Source of the DNA: Burhinus oedicnemus
Taxonomy: Eukaryota > Chordata > Aves > Charadriiformes > Burhinidae
Length of the DNA: 64,000 nt
Reading direction: 5' to 3'
Assembly (NCBI GenBank): GCA_008921705.1
Contig: VFFE01007878.1
Location: forward strand, 963,193 to 1,027,192
Below the pieces are notes generated by a model. The model was given only the letters and a program-made list of their open reading frames with translations. It did not search any database and had not been told where the DNA came from. Positions 61,451 to 64,000 of this stretch are shown here, one piece after another. The position numbers were made by a program, and so were the translations under genes. Positions within the stretch are counted from its first letter, which is position 1, and each line of letters begins with the position of its first letter.

Positions 61451-64000
61451 CTCTGGTTGGAAGCTGCTTCATGTTACTAAAAATGTGTTTAAGTTCAACA
61501 ATTGGCAAAAATTTTCCCATTTATAGTAATGAAGATTGCAAATTGACTGAAAAGATCATTCCCCAAACCCCCAGATCTCCACATCCCCATTCCTGTGATA
61601 AAATCTGAACAAATGACTCATTGAAATCCCTAGGGATTCCTCGTGACTGACAGAAAGTCTTACGATAATAAGGTTCTTCAGGATCATTTGAAATAGATGC
61701 TACTATCTAAATATAAATGTACTATCATTATTTCAATGGGCAATCACTGAAGTAAACAGCAACATTTCTATCAATGTGAAGAGCCCCACTGCAGACAGGT
61801 GCACATATATTTGCATGTATCTGGAGCACCATGCACTGGCACACTGCTTGGATTCAATGGAAAGCCAGAAATGGAGGATTTTCAGTATGCAGTTCTCAAA
61901 CACTTCAAACTATGTTCTGTCTTAAGCAAATGTAAAGGCACTTTTGTTCTGGCTGCAGGCTGAGGAAATAAAAATAAGCTACTTCTGAGTTACCTGTATT
62001 CAAAGAAACAATCTTAAAAGGGTCTTATAACCTGAAAACATCTTTCCATCAAGACATGGCTATTCTCCAGGCAGAAGTATGTTTACTAAAATCCTTGGGA
62101 ACATCTGACAGTTGAATGTAACAGTAAATATGAATATTTTCAGGTTGAGATTTCTACAAGAATGTACTTTCTCTTAAAAAAATATATGAGGAAAGGAAAC
62201 AAAGTAGTTCTGTATCAGTTGGAAAACCCAGAAAACAACAGCTTTTTACAGGTTGACTACTTACAAGTTACAGCTTCTTGGTGTAAGTATTTCAAAGGCC
62301 AAACAGATGGGCATGCAGGAAAATAGCTCCTGTAAATTAATTAATTAATTAATTAACTAATTGTGTCACACAGTAGAACGTTAGTGAAGGCAGAAAATTG
62401 TCAGAGATGTCTCAAAAACTTCTCCACCGTACCTCAATAAAACACTCAAATCCCAAGCACCCAGGTTGTAAGACCTGATTTTACAAAGCCATTCCTAGTA
62501 GGGATTGCTGCTGTTTTAATTTCCTTCGCACAAGCAAACTGAGTTTGACTTCAGGAATCCTCATTTGTACCTCAGCTTCTCTATGTTCCAAGACCTAACT
62601 TTGTTTGCTGAACAATGACATCAGTGCAATAAAAAATGATGGAAAGATTTGCAAGCTCAGTTGATTCTGTCTACAAAGACAAGGCAGCAGCACACAAGCA
62701 GGGAACTCAATGCCATATGGACAGAAGAGCACCACTGAATGTGTTGACTTGCATCAATGCCACTGCAAAGCATGCACAAGACTGTTTATACTGTGAAAGC
62801 ATGGAGAAACATCCTTTTTACACCCCTGGGCAAAGCATCTGAGTCACTATGGAAGATAAGAGTTACTATAAAGAAAATTCACGTTGAGCTATAAGCTACA
62901 GTATACTATTATGTATGTAAGTAGATTTAATTTCATCAGATAAATGAGATAAAGAGATGTTACAATAAACAGTTTTCTAAACAGAAGTTCTGAAGCATGT
63001 GTGTATTCAGGAACCCACCAACTCTGCTTTCCAAAAATGCATAGTGAGAATGACATGAGAGGGGGAGAAGGAAGAAACTCAGAAGGGTACTCAGTCCTGA
63101 CATTTGTAAACAGTACAAATCTCAAGTTTCTGGAGCAAACAGGAACTCTGTTATGCATGGCTATCTTTTTTTCCTGCAGTCCCAAAGCAAGTGTCAGGGA
63201 TCTAATAGAGAACTACTTTCCTTATGGTATTCCTGCTGGTAGGTGAAACTGGATTAGCTCATAAATTGCAAATATGCAATGAAGCTCCTAATTTATTTGC
63301 ATTTATGTTCAGCCCTTAAGGGACTTACAGGTACTAAATGCTATAAAACACATCATCATTGTCTCTAAAAAAAATTCCTGCCTTGTCTTCAGTGATAAAA
63401 GACAAGACCATCATCCCCTAATTACGTATATTATTTCCCAGGTGAAACCTAGCAGATTCTAGCTGCAAAACATAGATCATGCTATTTTCATATTAAAGAG
63501 CATATAATTCAAGAAAAACCTAACTCACATGTGTGCATTAATCTTTCCTTATGAACAGAGCCAGGGGAAAAGTTGTGGAGAGGTAAATTCTCAGTTTGTA
63601 CAATGGTTTAATAGAAAACTTCAACAATATGCATTGATTTGTACTAAAATATGAAGAAAATGAATCAGCACAATGACAAGAAGCAAGATACAAAGTTGTT
63701 CAAAAGAGTAAAGAAAAACCATTTGCTTAAAATCAAAAGCTGTTCCCTTCATGTGAAAAAATTTGAGGCTATTTTCAGTCTTCTATAAAAAAAAGGAAAT
63801 ACTTCATGAAAAATTTATTTTTGCATCAAAATCAGATTTAATACAGTTAATATCCCTTTTGTTAATTTTTGGATATGATATATATTTTATCCCTCAATGT
63901 TGTGAAAATAATAAGGAAAATAACACAAAGAATCACATTAAAATGAAGAATTTGACTCAAGTTTAAAAAAAAGTCTCAGAACTTTTTTGTTTTATGGGAG
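61451..64000. other. Gene-free AT-rich DNA
   Basis: No gene recognised. A short (AATT)n tract is listed separately. Open frames such as 62889-63185 (-) and 63001-63246 (+) overlap on opposite strands and match nothing I know. Confidence 0.6.
62335..62362. repeat. (AATT)n microsatellite
   Basis: Five perfect AATT units (62335-62354) followed by AACTAATT. A self-complementary simple repeat that can fold on itself. Confidence 0.85.

Noticed and set aside
1..64000. CRISPR arrays, tRNA or rRNA genes, bacterial-type operons
   Set aside because: No regularly spaced repeats, no cloverleaf candidates apart from the decayed SINE head, and no ribosomal sequence seen; the window is vertebrate.

Overview
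The window looks like gene-free chromosomal DNA from a bird; a crocodilian or turtle is possible but less likely. Three observations support this. There are three clear CR1 non-LTR retrotransposon pieces (plus one possible remnant), two of which still carry the 8-bp ATTCTATG-like 3' tail. There are LTRs of the type seen in avian endogenous retroviruses. The rest is AT-rich single-copy DNA with few recognisable repeats. I found no host protein-coding gene, no convincing exon, and no tRNA, rRNA or CRISPR array. Nearly all open frames are short, unrecognisable chance frames. The only recognisable protein homology is CR1 reverse transcriptase, in two copies that overlap long frames and one short 3' fragment.

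Layout. 1-13.6 kb is unique DNA with simple repeats (a 32-base T tract, a TA-rich tract, a CAA tract) and a possible old CR1 tail near 3.2 kb. 13.61-14.37 kb is a solo-type LTR with perfect 9-bp terminal inverted repeats, an octamer, a TATA-like box and an ATTAAA signal. 14.4-29.8 kb is unique DNA that includes a 25-base inverted repeat centred on an AP-1 site. 29.84-30.16 kb is a short CR1 3' end. 32.3-32.7 kb may be a decayed LTR-like segment, and it is followed at 32.8-33.1 kb by an old tRNA-derived CORE/MIR-type SINE. 36.90-36.99 kb is a degenerate fold-back repeat. 36.5-40.2 kb and several other stretches look like conserved non-coding regulatory DNA, which I can only infer without an alignment. 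At 44.6 kb a run of 19 G and a 20-N assembly gap interrupt the 5' side of an LTR whose 3' part follows (44.68-45.06 kb). 56.2-61.5 kb is a cluster of transposable elements: a 5'-truncated CR1 with an intact C-terminal RT frame (+), a full LTR of the same family as the 44.7 kb copy (+), and an older broken CR1 (-).

No set of genes works together here. The biology is that of a gene desert or very large intron: transposon history plus possible distal regulatory elements. I did not find a new gene system. The points most worth checking are the AP-1-centred palindrome, the sequence hidden in the gap, the CpG-decay difference between the two related LTRs, and the candidate conserved elements.
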